This document shows positions 1-9,965 of a stretch of 64,000 nt of DNA, piece by piece. The position numbers and the translations under genes are program-made. The notes beneath the pieces were generated by a model. The model was not told the DNA's origin and did no database searches. It saw only the letters and a program-made list of their open reading frames with translations. Numbering within the stretch: the first letter of the stretch is position 1; each line of letters starts with the position of its first letter. The stretch comes from Allium sativum (Eukaryota > Streptophyta > Magnoliopsida > Asparagales > Amaryllidaceae), in contig CM060915.1 of assembly GCA_030737875.1 (NCBI GenBank), forward strand, positions 630,728,786 to 630,792,785, given 5' to 3'.

Positions 1-215
1 CTAAGCTTGTCATTAATATATCCCACTTAACCCTTTTAGTCATGTTCATTTACATGTGTGTTTAGTTAAGTCTTACTAATCGTATTTCACATGCCACTAA
101 GGGCACCCACTAGATTCCTCATGCCACCCAAGGCACCTACTTAACCCTCATGTCCCACTTTACATGTTTATCTGGTTAAGTATTTCTTAATTCATTCAGC
201 CCATAACCTCATAAA

Positions 216-431
216 GACGTCTCACATTAGACTGGCTTTTATGGCAGCTGGATTTGCCGGGCGGTTCCGGGCAGTCTTACACCATAAAAGAGTCTAACCT
301 CGTGTCTTTACAACTTGTTATGCTTTAGTTTAGGCCTAGGACCTCTCACATTGGGCTGACATTTGTGACCACTGGATTTGTCGGGCGGTTCCGGGCAGGT
401 TTATGTCACAAACGAGTCCAACCTCGTGTCC
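216..431 (-). repeat. imperfect direct duplication of about 100 bp inside the Tekay LTR
   Basis: Two adjacent related units each read CTCACATT..CTGGATTTG.CGGGCGGTTCCGGGCAG..AACCTCGTGTC, with a different intervening word (ATGGCAG/CCATAAAAG against TTGTGACCA/GTCACAAACG). Each unit carries its own matching inverted word around the shared core, so the units look like two diverged stem-loops. The same pair is in the other LTR at about 8291-8505. Confidence 0.6.
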
Positions 432-1430
432 TAAGCATTGATTGACAACTTTCAATCTTTTACCCTAGTTTTAATAATTCCCTATCCAAATTATTAATTA
501 AGTCCACTTTTATTGATGCCCATAATTGACTCAATTATGGTCATCCACTCATGGTATGCAAAATCATATCAATTGCACCCCAACATCTTATTATTAAATC
601 CTTAATATTACCCCTACCCCACGTTTATACGTTCGCTTATTCAACGCATAATATAGGCTAGACTTGAATAGTCTAACGCATAGCACAAAGATAAATTATC
701 ACAACATATAGACAATTAAAATAAATCTAATCATAATAGGGGTGAAACTTGCATAAACTACGCATGTTAAGGATCAAAAGGTGTCAACTTGTTAAATGTC
801 ACAATTTACATGATATGATCATAGCCCAAATCTATACATAAACTTGCATATGGGGTTTTTAGGCAACATAATGATGGTGTGAACTAGCATAGGATATCAC
901 ATATGTCATAGCATAATTCTAGATGTCATAATAGATGTCATGGCATATGTTCATAACTTTTCTAATCAATTTAACTTACATATGTAACTTGTCATATAGA
1001 TCAACATAGTCCAAACATGATGATTTAATTAATATGAACTAACTAGCATAGATGGCTTTCTAACATGTATGATTCATCACAACTTAGCATAGAAACTTTC
1101 AACATACATAACATCATCATAACATATAGGATATCATCACCACATAGCATAGGATTAATAACATACATGATAACATATACGACAATTCACATCATCTACT
1201 CATAATCCATTCATGACTTAACCTAATTAAAATGATAATAATCTTGTTAAGACTATCATACTCACAATTAGAGAAGAAAAGAGAGTTTTGCTTTGCTTTA
1301 GGGTTGAGAGAATTAGAATTGAATTAGCTTTTCTTCCTTCTTAGTTGGCGGCGGCTATGCTGAATTCCATGGCGACGGCATGACGGAAGCTCTTCTATTT
1401 TTAATGATGTTTAGGGGTAGTATTAGGGTG

Positions 1431-1438
1431 TATTTATA
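1431..1438 (-). promoter_or_regulatory. candidate TATA box of the Tekay 3' LTR
   Basis: The minus strand reads CCTATAAATACACCCTAA, a canonical plant TATA box. A leader with a short ATG-containing GC-rich part follows (minus strand, 1345-1385). The same motif is at 9506-9513 in the 5' LTR. Assignment as the LTR promoter is inference from motif and position. Confidence 0.5.
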
Positions 1439-1569
1439 GGTGTAGTTAGTTGTTTTAGGCCTTTAGATAGACCCTAGGATAGATTAGAGCCGTCAGATTT
1501 CGTCACAGCCCCCAAAACCCAGCCCAAAAACCCATTCAGGTGCACCCAGGTCGCCTGGGCTCGATAAGG

Positions 1570-1648
1570 GAGGTCGACCCCCAGGTCGACCCTAGGGTCG
1601 ACACCCATGTCGACCTGGTGGGTAGGTCGACCTCCAGGTCGACCTGGT
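1570..1648 (-). repeat. GTCGAC palindrome cluster in the LTR
   Basis: Six GTCGAC (SalI) hexamers fall within about 75 bp, several inside the longer palindrome AGGTCGACCT. The block is GC-rich in an AT-rich LTR and lies upstream of the TATA motif in element sense, so it is in U3. The other LTR has the same cluster with one hexamer lost. Confidence 0.7.
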
Positions 1649-1891
1649 CTGGGCGGGAATTTTTCCCGTCCAGCCTGTTTGGGCTGAATTTTCGAAATTT
1701 GAATTTTCTGAAACTTCGGATGGCCATAACTTCTTCATACGAAGTCCAATTCACGCAAACTCGGACTCTATTCCAACCAGAATTCCGAGACGAACATAAT
1801 GGCGCAACCCGTTTTCCTTATTTCTTACATCTGTAATTAATTATTCTTTAATTTGTGAACATCACTATTATTAGAAATACGGGGTGTTACA

Positions 1892-1904
1892 TTCTCCCCT
1901 CCTT
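1892..1904 (-). other. polypurine tract (PPT) of the Tekay element
   Basis: On the minus strand the purine run AAGGAGGGGAGAA directly precedes the 3' LTR start TGTAACACCCC. It primes plus-strand DNA synthesis in LTR retrotransposons. Just upstream is a CGGGGGCGAAA-type box that also occurs before the PPTs of the giant-LTR elements. Confidence 0.85.
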
Positions 1905-2504
1905 AAAGGATTTCGCCCCCGAAATTTTCAAGTCAAGAAGAATGTATATCCTAACATCCAAACAACCATCTACTCAACCATCAAACACAGGCATCCATTG
2001 TCCTTATAGACTTCTAATGCTTTCATGTTTAAATGCACAGTGTGTGTATATTTCCCTATCTAATGCAAAATCAGGCGGTCCACTGATTCAGTTGACCTCC
2101 TTTAATGCAAACCATGATAGTGCCATGCGTCCATTATGTATGCAAAAGTTCCCTAATGCTACATATTATTTCTACATGCGTGCACAACCATTCACCAAAA
2201 TGCGGTATCCATATGATAGCACAACCATTATACATCCATTTTACTAAATACAGCCATTTATATGCAATATGCAGTATGAAGTAACTGAGCCGATCTAGTG
2301 CCTAATAGTGTGTGTATATGCGTCCATGAGCAACCACTAGCAGACACTTGCATCCACTTTGCATTCATCATACATAACATGTCTCAAACACATGTTTCAA
2401 CCATAGGATGATCCTAACTAAAGGTCAAAGATACTAGCGAGAGGATACGCTAAAGATAAGATAAGTACAAGATAAGCGATAAAGGAGAAATTAAAAGACA
2501 TACC

Positions 2505-2650
2505 CTCAAAAAGAAAAGGGTATCGTGAACGCATCTTCTCTTCTGTCTCCCAAGTAGCGTTGCTCTCGTCGTCTCCCCATTGTACTTTGACTAGTCTGAC
2601 CTCTCGATTTCTCAGCTTCTTAATCTCCGACCCAAGAATGCGCGTTGGAG
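2505..2650 (-). pseudogene. C-terminal chromodomain of integrase
   Basis: The segment reads ILGSEIKKLRNREV..VKVQWGDDESNATWETEEKM, matching the chromodomain seen after the GPY/F module in chromoviruses, with the ATWE core. It is thought to direct integration to particular chromatin. This domain, with the long LTR, is why I place the element in the Tekay/Del group. Confidence 0.85.
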
Positions 2651-2699
2651 CTCGTCGAATCGTCGCGTCACGCTCGATCTCCACCTCTCTAAGCAAACT

Positions 2700-3755
2700 C
2701 GGCTCTACCACCTCCGCGGTCTCGTGCAAGCACTTCCTCAAATGTGACACATGGAATACGTCGTGTACACCACTAAGTCTCTCCGGCAACTCCACTCTGT
2801 ACGCCATCTGTCCAATTCTTTCCTTAATAGGAAACGGCCCTACAAACCTTGGTGCTAACTTCCCAACGGACCCAAAGCGAACTACATTTCGTAATGGAGA
2901 TACTTTGACAAAGACCATGTCCCCAACTTCAAATTCAAGATCCGTCCTTCTCTTATCCGCATATGATTTCTGCCTATCTTGCGCTGCTTTCATCCTCCTT
3001 TGAATCAAGTCGACCTTCTTCGAAGTCTCCCTCATATCAGGCCCAAGTAAGATCTTATCCGTGGATTCCCACCAACATGTAGGTGAACGACAAGGTCGTC
3101 CATAAAGAGCTTCGAAAGGTGCCATGCCAATGCTGGACTGAAAGCTATTATTATATGCGAACTCTACCACTGGAAGATGCTCTTCCTATGTACCCCCAAA
3201 GTCTAGGATACATAGCCTCAAAAGATCCTCTAGAATGCGATTCACCCTCTCGGTTTGGCCGTCCGTCTGAGGATGATATGCGGTGCTCAAACATAACTGA
3301 GTCCCTACCGCCTCTTGTAAGCTTCCCCAAAATTCGCTAGTGAAAATAGGATTGTGGTCGCTCACTATGCTAGAAGGAACACCGTGCAAACGAACTATTT
3401 CTTGGACGTATACTGAAGCTAACCATGGAGCAGTCCTCTTACTCTTTACGGGAATGAGATGGGCGCTCTTAGTAAGTCTATCTACTATAACCCAAATCCC
3501 CGTATTACCCTTTCTCGATCTCGGTAATCCGTCAATAAAGTCCATCGAGACGCTTTCCCACTTCCATAGTGGAACCTCCAATGGGTGAAGTAACCCACCG
3601 GGTTTCTTTTGCTCCGCTTTTACTTGTTGGCACACCAAGCATCTAGTGACATACTCGGCCACGTCCCTCTTCATACCGGCCCAAAAGAAAACTCGCTTCA
3701 TGTCTTTGTACATCTTGCCCCCGCTGGGATGAATGGTCATCTTCGAACGATGTGC
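2700..3755 (-). pseudogene. integrase domain of pol with GPY/F motif, one stop
   Basis: The zinc-binding HHCC part (H near 3752, then TIHP, and CLVCQQ) precedes a DDE core: Asp in MDFIDGLP (near 3540), Asp in IVSDHNP (near 3357) and Glu in GQTERVNR (near 3250). An in-frame TAG at 3186-3188 interrupts the domain after the catalytic Glu. The GPF motif (APRFVGPF) follows in the next open segment. The SDHNP sequence differs from the common SDRDP-type motif, though the catalytic Asp is kept. Confidence 0.92.
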
Positions 3756-4067
3756 ATCATCAAGAATAGTCTTCCTTAGGTCATCGTCTTTTGGTACACA
3801 AAGTCTACCGTCCCTACGTAACCAACACTTATCATCTAGGGTATACCTACGGAGATGGCTTGATGACTCCCCTCCTTTGAGCTTTTCTACTAACTTAACC
3901 AACTGTGGGTCATCTCGCTGTGCCTCGCCAATCCGTCCCAAAAGCGTAGGTCTAACCTCTAAGGATGCTAGCAAACCGGGTACGAAGTCAACGGAAGGTC
4001 TAAAATCAAACATAGAGATGAACTCTAAACTTCGCCGCTCAACAAACAAAGGGCTTAAGGATAATCT

Positions 4068-4415
4068 TTTTCTACTTAAGGCATTGGCCACCACGTTACC
4101 CTTGCCAGGGGTATATGCTATCTCAAAGTCGTAGGACGCCAAGAACTCCATCCACCTTTGCTGCCTTAAGTTCAAGTCCTTCTAAGAGAATAAGTATTTT
4201 AAAGACTTGTGGTCAGTGAATAATTCGAATTTCTCGCCAAGAAGATAATGACGCCAAGACTTAAGCGCAAAAACAATAGCGGCTAACTCTAGGTCATGTG
4301 TAGGATAATTTTTCTCATGCGCTCTCAACTGCCTTCCACCATAGGCTATTACCCTACCCTCTTGCATTAAGACTGCGCCTAGTCTTGTCCCATAAGCGTC
4401 AGTATATACGGTAAA
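4068..4415 (-). pseudogene. RNase H domain of pol, stop codon and altered catalytic residue
   Basis: [13 protein letters not shown] (first Asp, about 4400), [11 protein letters not shown] (Glu) and TDHKSLKY (Asp) are present. An in-frame TAG at 4182-4184 cuts the domain. The last conserved acidic position, in the VADALSR-type motif, is Asn here (codon near 4083-4085, in VVANALSRK). Both changes argue against activity. Confidence 0.88.
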
Positions 4416-4639
4416 TTGTTTACTCCCATCTGGTAGTACTAAGACTGGGGCTGAGGTCAAAGCTCTCTTCAAACGTTGGAACGCATCATCACAATCTACG
4501 TACCATGTAAAAACTAGGTTCTTCTTCGTCAAGCGTGTCAATGGAGCTGATATCTTTACGAAGTCTTTGATAAACTTCCTATAGTAGCCAGCCAACCCCA
4601 AGAAACTTCTCACTTCAGTAGCATTTTTAGGGACCTCCC

Positions 4640-5292
4640 AATATTGGATGGCCACCACCTTTGCGGGATCCACAGCTATCCCTTCTTTGGAAACCACATG
4701 CCACAAGAACCGTACTTCCTTCCTCCAGAAGTGACACTTAGAAAATTTAGCCTTAAGGCTATGCGCTCGAAGAGTCTCCAACACTTCCCTGAGATGTAGG
4801 GCATGCTCTTCTTCATCCTTAGAAAAGATCAAGATGTCATCTACAAAGACTACCACAAATTTGTTAAGGTACTCCCTAAACACCCTACTCATCAAATCAA
4901 CAAAGTATGCGGGGGCGTTTGTCAAACCAAAGGGCATCACTAGCCATTCATAGAAACCGTCCGGAGTCCTAAAGGCATCTTGTCAATGCTATCCTCAGCC
5001 ACTCTCAACTGATGGAAACCAGTGGCTAAGTCCAACTGCGAAAACACTGAGGCGCCAACTAACTGATCGAAGAGGTCGTCAATCCTCGGCAATGGGTGTC
5101 TGTTCTTCTTAGTAAGCTTATTAAGTTCTCTATAGTCCACACAAAGTCTAAGGGACACATCCACCTTCGTGGCAATACTACTGGAGCACCCCACTCCGAT
5201 ATACTTCGTCTTATGAACCCCTTCTCAAGCAACTCCTTCACTTGCTTATCGAGTTCCCTCCATTCACGTGGAGCCATGTGGCGTACTGGCAA
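4640..5292 (-). pseudogene. reverse transcriptase domain of pol, two frameshifts
   Basis: Recognisable blocks: [13 protein letters not shown] (frame 1), [11 protein letters not shown] and [13 protein letters not shown] (frame 2), then MPFGLTNAP and the catalytic FVDD at about 4836-4847 (frame 3). The frame changes near 5175 and near 4980 fall between these blocks, so the polymerase cannot be made as one chain. The usual plant Ty3/gypsy box is YVDD; F in the first position is tolerated in several lineages (established knowledge). Confidence 0.92.
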
Positions 5293-5499
5293 AGATACTG
5301 GTTTCACATTATCCATAAGATATATTCGAAAATCTATCTCCCGCTTCGGAGGCAAGCCCTTCACCTCCTCAAACACATCCGAATATTCTCGGACCACTCT
5401 AACAGATTGTAGATTTTCCTGAGACGCGTCAAGTGATTCTAGATAACTTAGCATAACAGAATTGATGGGATTACAAAAGATTTCGAGAGTGTTGCCAAG

Positions 5500-5856
5500 G
5501 CGAGTCACGAGCCTAACTACTCTCCTTTCACAATCAAGAACGACCCCATTTCTGGATAACCAATCCATTCCTAAAATTAGCCCATAGCCCGTGAAGCCCA
5601 ACACATAAGCATCACATCTAAACTCAACGCTAAGTATAGAAATTTTCAAATCCAAACACATCATAGACAAATAAGCTGAGCCCCCAATTGGATTTGAAAC
5701 AACTAAGGGATCTTCTACTAAACTGGTGTTTAAGTGCAGCGATTCAAATAATGATGTAGAGATAAACGAATGCGATGCGCCCGAATCGAATAAGGTACGG
5801 ACAGGATGATCAAACAGAAAAACTAAGCTTTCAACAGAAATGGTTCTACCTCGTTC
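5500..5856 (-). pseudogene. aspartic protease domain of pol
   Basis: The active-site motif DSGAS is encoded at 5773-5787 on the minus strand, and the downstream ILGMDWLS motif at about 5545-5580 marks the C-terminal part of the retropepsin fold. The domain is in frame with gag but separated from it by the gag stop codon at 5857-5859. It would cut the Gag-Pol precursor. The domain itself shows no internal break. Confidence 0.9.
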
Positions 5857-6837
5857 TTACAGCGGTGGGACCGCGAGAGCCTGAACTTGTCGCCTTGCCT
5901 GCCCTGTTGCTATAAGAGCCTGCACCTGTCCTCCCGAGGTAGCCCCTGCCCTCTGCCCCTTCCTTGGGCAGTCCTTCACTAAATGTCCCGCTTCGCCACA
6001 GTGGAAACAACCAGTCTTCTTTTTCTTTCGGCAATCCTTGCTGAGATGGCCTGGTGTCCCACAGTTAAAACATTTCTTCTTTCCCTTGCCATTATTGTCT
6101 TTACCACCCTTCTTGTTTTGCTGTTGTGGTTTCTTCTGATCCCCTTTCTTCTCGGGTGCCTTATCAGCTTTAGCACTTTTCTCCTCGTGCATGAGCGCCA
6201 TTTCTACTAGCTTCTCAAAGGTGGCCCCCATAGGGATGTGGGTCATGGCCAACCCTTGCAACGGTTCATTCAAGCCATTCACGAACCTTAGAGCCTTCTT
6301 CTCCGGCGTGTTTACTAAGTCCAAACCAAACCTTGTTAGCTGATTAAATTTGTTGACATATTCTTTCACTGACGAGCTTCCTTGCTTCAATGTCAAGAAC
6401 CTTTCCATATATAGATTTTCTTCCACCTTAGAGAGAAACTTTGCCTCGAACCTACGTCTAAAATCCGCCCAAGAGTCAACAGGACGCTCCCCATTAGTGA
6501 CCTCCCACCAAAACGAGGCCTCTCCCTTCATTAGCCAAGCTGCTAATCTAACTCTCCTCCCTTCTTCCACTTCAAAGATTTCTAGCAATTCTTCCACCTC
6601 CTTAAGCCAATCTCTAGCTTCCACAAACGTTTCTGACCCTTGAAAGGGTTTTCCACCCATAGCCTTGAATTCCTTGCACGTCTTTGCAAAGGTATCTACG
6701 CGAGGAGGAGGAGGAGGAGCGGGTGCAACTGGTGGTGGAGGAACATTGGCTGGACCCGCAGCGGCCCTAGCCTCTAATAGCCTCCTATACCATCCTGGTA
6801 TCGTTACACCGTCAGGTAGGGTAAGATCTTCAGCCAT
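5857..6837 (-). CDS. gag: Gag polyprotein (capsid and nucleocapsid)
   Basis: This 326-residue frame is intact from ATG to TAA. Residues 30-50 are proline-rich. Residues about 70-215 match the plant retrotransposon Gag domain (WLKEVEELLEIFEV, WLMKGEASFWWE, FLTLKQGSSSVKEY, LRFVNGL). A lysine-rich stretch at 220-255 leads into two CCHC zinc knuckles, C256-C259-H264-C269 and C277-C280-H285-C290, which bind RNA. The start is the first ATG after the PBS-side leader, 185 bp downstream of the PBS in element sense. The TAA is followed in the same frame by protease, so readthrough or simple decay could explain it. It is the only apparently intact long protein frame in the window. Confidence 0.9.
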   Translation of the reverse strand: MAEDLTLPDGVTIPGWYRRLLEARAAAGPANVPPPPVAPAPPPPPRVDTFAKTCKEFKAMGGKPFQGSETFVEARDWLKEVEELLEIFEVEEGRRVRLAAWLMKGEASFWWEVTNGERPVDSWADFRRRFEAKFLSKVEENLYMERFLTLKQGSSSVKEYVNKFNQLTRFGLDLVNTPEKKALRFVNGLNEPLQGLAMTHIPMGATFEKLVEMALMHEEKSAKADKAPEKKGDQKKPQQQNKKGGKDNNGKGKKKCFNCGTPGHLSKDCRKKKKTGCFHCGEAGHLVKDCPRKGQRAGATSGGQVQALIATGQARRQVQALAVPPL

Positions 6838-7022
6838 GCTGAAACGAAAAAGGAAAGATTCAAAATGGAGAATTCGAAAGATAAAGATATATGGCTATTT
6901 GGGGATTATGTTTTTCATAAAAACTTCCTCTTTAAATTTCTCATTAAAACATGTTTTTGAAAACATTTCTTCCAAAAATAACTATATTTCTAAAGTATTT
7001 TTATCTGTTCTGGTAACCTTGA

Positions 7023-7034
7023 GCTCTGATACCA
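7023..7034 (-). other. primer-binding site of the Tekay element (tRNA-iMet)
   Basis: The minus strand reads TGGTATCAGAGC, complementary to the 3' end of plant initiator Met-tRNA, two bases inside the end of the 5' LTR. It primes minus-strand DNA synthesis. The untranslated leader to the gag ATG is 6838-7022 and shows nothing else I recognise. Confidence 0.92.
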
Positions 7035-7587
7035 CGTGTAACACCCCACGTCCATTAATGTCACTCACAAAGGGAATGCGTTAACTTCCATGGAGGTTAT
7101 AAGTGAATATAGAACAGAAAAATTACAACAAGACAGATAATAAGTAGTACTTTGAAATCTAAAACTTCATTTTATTGCAGTGGAAACATGTTTATTACAT
7201 CACAAAACCATTAATCAGAGTCAAGTACATTATCCATCTTCATAAAACAAAATACATAATCCCATTACACAAATAGCCATTAAAGAAGATAACAAGCTGG
7301 ACTTTACTTCAAGGGTCCAAGCTTTCCAAAGAGATGAAGCAATCCAATCAAGCTCCACTAGAGCTGGGTCCAACCCGAGGACCTGGAGGGGGAAAAGGAT
7401 AGAAATGGAGGGGGTCAGACATAAAGTCTGGCGAGTATGACAATTCTAACAATACTATTATCAAAATAACAAGACTAAGGCATAAGCTGGAAGACAAGTA
7501 AATGTCTATGAACTATTAGGAAGATAAAGATAGTGTTTAAGATAACGTTGAAGATAACGGTAAAGGCATACCTAATTACTAACGAAT

Positions 7588-7650
7588 AATTACTATACTG
7601 CACCGCACATTACTACACTGCACCGCCCATTACTACACTGCACCGCACCA
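7588..7650 (-). repeat. three short tandem units in the Tekay LTR
   Basis: The word ATTACTACACTGCACCGC recurs three times with small changes at a spacing of about 22 bp. No function is evident. Confidence 0.65.
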
Positions 7651-9505
7651 GTCACCCTAAAGGTTGATCTCACTTGCTTCACATAGAAACATATAAATAG
7701 CGTTACGTACCCCTAGCTGACTACATAGGTGCGGTCTGCCCCTATCTCCACTAGGTGTACCCCACTACCCACTTTCGATCGGCTCCCTACTCGTAGATAC
7801 CTGTGCTGGCCCCACAATGGGGTGTATCACTCCCCTAAAGTGGCAACCCGATACAACTGAGAATGCACGGCTTATACCTACACGATGCAACAACGTCTTA
7901 CCTACCAGCACGGGCCCACACACGCATATGAAACCCGTTGGACTTGCGTTGCCACCGCTCCCCGTTTTGGCCTCTTATAGTCAAACTCAGTATGCGTGTC
8001 CCGTCCTCGACTTGGGTCGAGCCCACAAAGATACGTTTGGGATACTGGTTGAAATGGGCCCCCACAAGCTACCCACCTAAGCTTGTCATTAATATATCCC
8101 ACTTAACCCTCTAAGTCATGTTCATTTACATATGTGTTTGGTTAAGTCTTACTAATCATATTTCACATGCCACTAAGGGCACACACTAGATTCCTCATGC
8201 CACCCAAGGCACCTACTTAACCCCCATGTCCCACTTTACATGTTTATCTGGTTAGTATTTCTTAATTCATTCAGGCCATAACCTCATAAAGACCTCTCAC
8301 ATTAGACTGGCTTTTATGGCAGCTGGATTTGCCGGGCGGTTCCGGGCAATCTTACACCATAAAAGAGTCTAACCTCGTGTCTTTACAACTTGTTATGCTT
8401 TAGTTTAGGCCTAGGACCTCTCCCATTGGGCTGACATTTGTGACCACTGGATTTGCCGGGCGGTTCCGGGTAGGTTTACGTCACAAACGAGTCCAACCTC
8501 GTGTCCTAAGCATTGATTGACAACTTTCAATCTTTTACCCCAGTTTTAATAATTCCCTATCCAAATTATTAATTAAGTCCACTTTTATTGATGCCCATAA
8601 TTGACTCAATTATGGTCATCCACTCATGGTATGCAAAATCATATCAATTGCACCCCAACATCTTATTATTAAATCCTTAATATTACCCCTACCCCACGTT
8701 TATACGTTCGCTTATTCAACGCATAATATAGGCTAGACTTGAATAGTCTAACGCATAGCACAAAGATAAATTGTCACAACATATAGACAATTAAAATAAA
8801 TCTAATCATAATAGGGGTGAAACTTGCATAAACTACGCATGTTAAGGATCAAAAGGTGTCAACTTGTTAAATGTCACAATTTACATGATATGATCATAGC
8901 CCAAATCTATACATAAACTTGCATATGGGGTTTTTAGGCAACATAATGATGGTGTGAACTAGCATAGGATATCACATATGTCATAGCATAATTCTAGATG
9001 TCATAATAGATGTCATGGCATATGTTCATAACTTTTCTAATCAATTTAACTTACATATGTAACTTGTCATATAGATCAACATAGTCCAAACATGATGATT
9101 TAATTAATATGAACTAACTAGCATAGATGGCTTTCTAACATGTATGATTCATCACAACTTAGCATAGAAACTTTCAACATACATAACATCATCATAACAT
9201 ATAGGATATCATCACCACATAGCATAGGATTAATAACATACATGATAACATATACGACAATTCACATCATCTACTCATAATCCATTCATGACTTAACCTA
9301 ATTAAAATGATAATAATCTTGTTAAGACTATCATACTCACAATTAGAGAAGAAAAGAGAGTTTTGCTTTGCTTTAGGGTTGAGAGAATTAGAATTGAATT
9401 AGCTTTTCTTCCTTCTTAGTTGGCGGCGGCTATGCTGAATTCCATGGCGACGGCATGACGGAAGCTCTTCTATTTTTAATGATGTTTAGGGGTAGTATTA
9501 GGGTG

Positions 9506-9513
9506 TATTTATA
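9506..9513 (-). promoter_or_regulatory. candidate TATA box of the Tekay 5' LTR
   Basis: Minus strand CCTATAAATACACCCTAA, identical to the copy at 1431-1438. As this LTR is the 5' LTR, this would be the promoter for the genomic RNA, with a start expected some 30 bp downstream (about 9475). Confidence 0.5.
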
Positions 9514-9644
9514 GGTGTAGTTAGTTGTTTTAGGCCTTTAGATAGACCGTAGGATAGATTAGAGCCGTCAGATTTCGTCACAGCCCCCAAAACCCAGCCC
9601 AAAAACCCATTCAGGTGCACCCAGGTCGCCTGGGCTCGACTAGG

Positions 9645-9722
9645 GAGGTCGACCCCCAGGTCGACCCTAGGTCGACACCCATGTCGACCTGGTGGGCAGT
9701 TCAACCCCCAGGTCGACCTGAT
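9645..9722 (-). repeat. GTCGAC palindrome cluster, 5' LTR copy
   Basis: Five GTCGAC hexamers; one position has decayed to GTTCAAC and one base is missing elsewhere compared with the copy at 1570-1648. Confidence 0.65.
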
Positions 9723-9965
9723 CTGGGCGGGAATTTTTGCCGTCCAGCCTGTTTGGGCTAAATTTTCGAAATTTGAATTTTTTGAAACTTCGGATGGCCA
9801 TAACTTCTTCATACGAAGTCCAATTCACGCAAACTCGGACTCTATTCCAACCAGAATTCTGAGACGAACACAATGGCGCAACCCGTTTTCCTTAATTCTT
9901 ACATCTATAATTAATTATTCTTTAATTTGTGAACATCACTATTATTAGAAATACGGGGTGTTTCA

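Larger units (their letters stand above)
1..1891 (-). repeat. 3' LTR of the Tekay element (partial, about 1 kb missing)
   Basis: The stretch is repeated almost base for base at about 8077-9965. It ends at plus-strand ...GGGGTGTTACA directly beside a purine tract (minus strand), which fixes it as the 3' LTR of a minus-strand element. The full right copy is 2929 bp, so about 1040 bp lie left of the window. I see no gene in it. It holds an AT-rich stretch with many ACATA/CATAG words (about 840-1200), a promoter-like block near 1400-1440 and a GTCGAC-rich block near 1570-1650. Confidence 0.93.
2418..5856 (-). pseudogene. pol: pol polyprotein (protease-RT-RNase H-integrase-chromodomain), disrupted
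   Basis: Domains follow in Ty3/gypsy order but the frame is broken. The reading frame after gag's TAA (5857-5859) is the same as gag's and carries protease. It shifts near 5175, again near 4980, and is then interrupted by in-frame stops at 4182-4184 and 3186-3188 before ending at 2418. Known: in related elements gag and pol are usually one open frame or nearly so, so this copy is defective. The final 30 or so residues after the chromodomain (hydrophobic, about 2420-2500) look like read-through into non-coding sequence. In the related fragment at 10492-10839 a stop comes earlier, right after the chromodomain. Confidence 0.93.
1..9965 (-). mobile_element. Ty3/gypsy LTR retrotransposon, Tekay/Del (chromovirus) type, left end cut by window
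   Basis: Seen: in minus-strand order, an LTR (7037-9965), a PBS complementary to initiator Met-tRNA, gag, protease, reverse transcriptase, RNase H, integrase with a C-terminal chromodomain, a polypurine tract and a second LTR (1-1891, truncated by the window). LTR ends form an 11-bp inverted repeat, TGTAACACCCC/GGGGTGTTACA. Known: the PR-RT-RH-INT order is Ty3/gypsy, and a chromodomain after integrase with long (about 3 kb) LTRs is typical of Tekay/Del chromoviruses. The copy cannot make a full polyprotein because pol carries several breaks. No target duplication can be tested because the left LTR runs off the window and the right LTR adjoins more Tekay internal sequence. Confidence 0.95.
7037..9965 (-). 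repeat. 5' LTR of the Tekay element (2929 bp), shared with an upstream internal fragment
   Basis: It starts TGTAACACCCC (7037) and ends GGGGTGTTTCA (9965), one base off the perfect terminal repeat. Its 8077-9965 part matches 1-1891 closely. The part 7037-8076 has no partner in the window. In element sense 7037 is the U5 end next to the PBS. No coding sequence is seen. Because 9966 onward is again Tekay internal sequence with a PPT, this LTR serves as 5' LTR of one copy and 3' LTR of the next. Confidence 0.93.

Noticed and set aside
2560..4134. Plus-strand frames opposite the Tekay pol
   Set aside because: They are shadows of pol on the minus strand; they match no family.
7023..7034. tRNA gene at the TGGTATCAGAGC sites
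   Set aside because: Only 12 bases complementary to the tRNA end are present; they are primer-binding sites.
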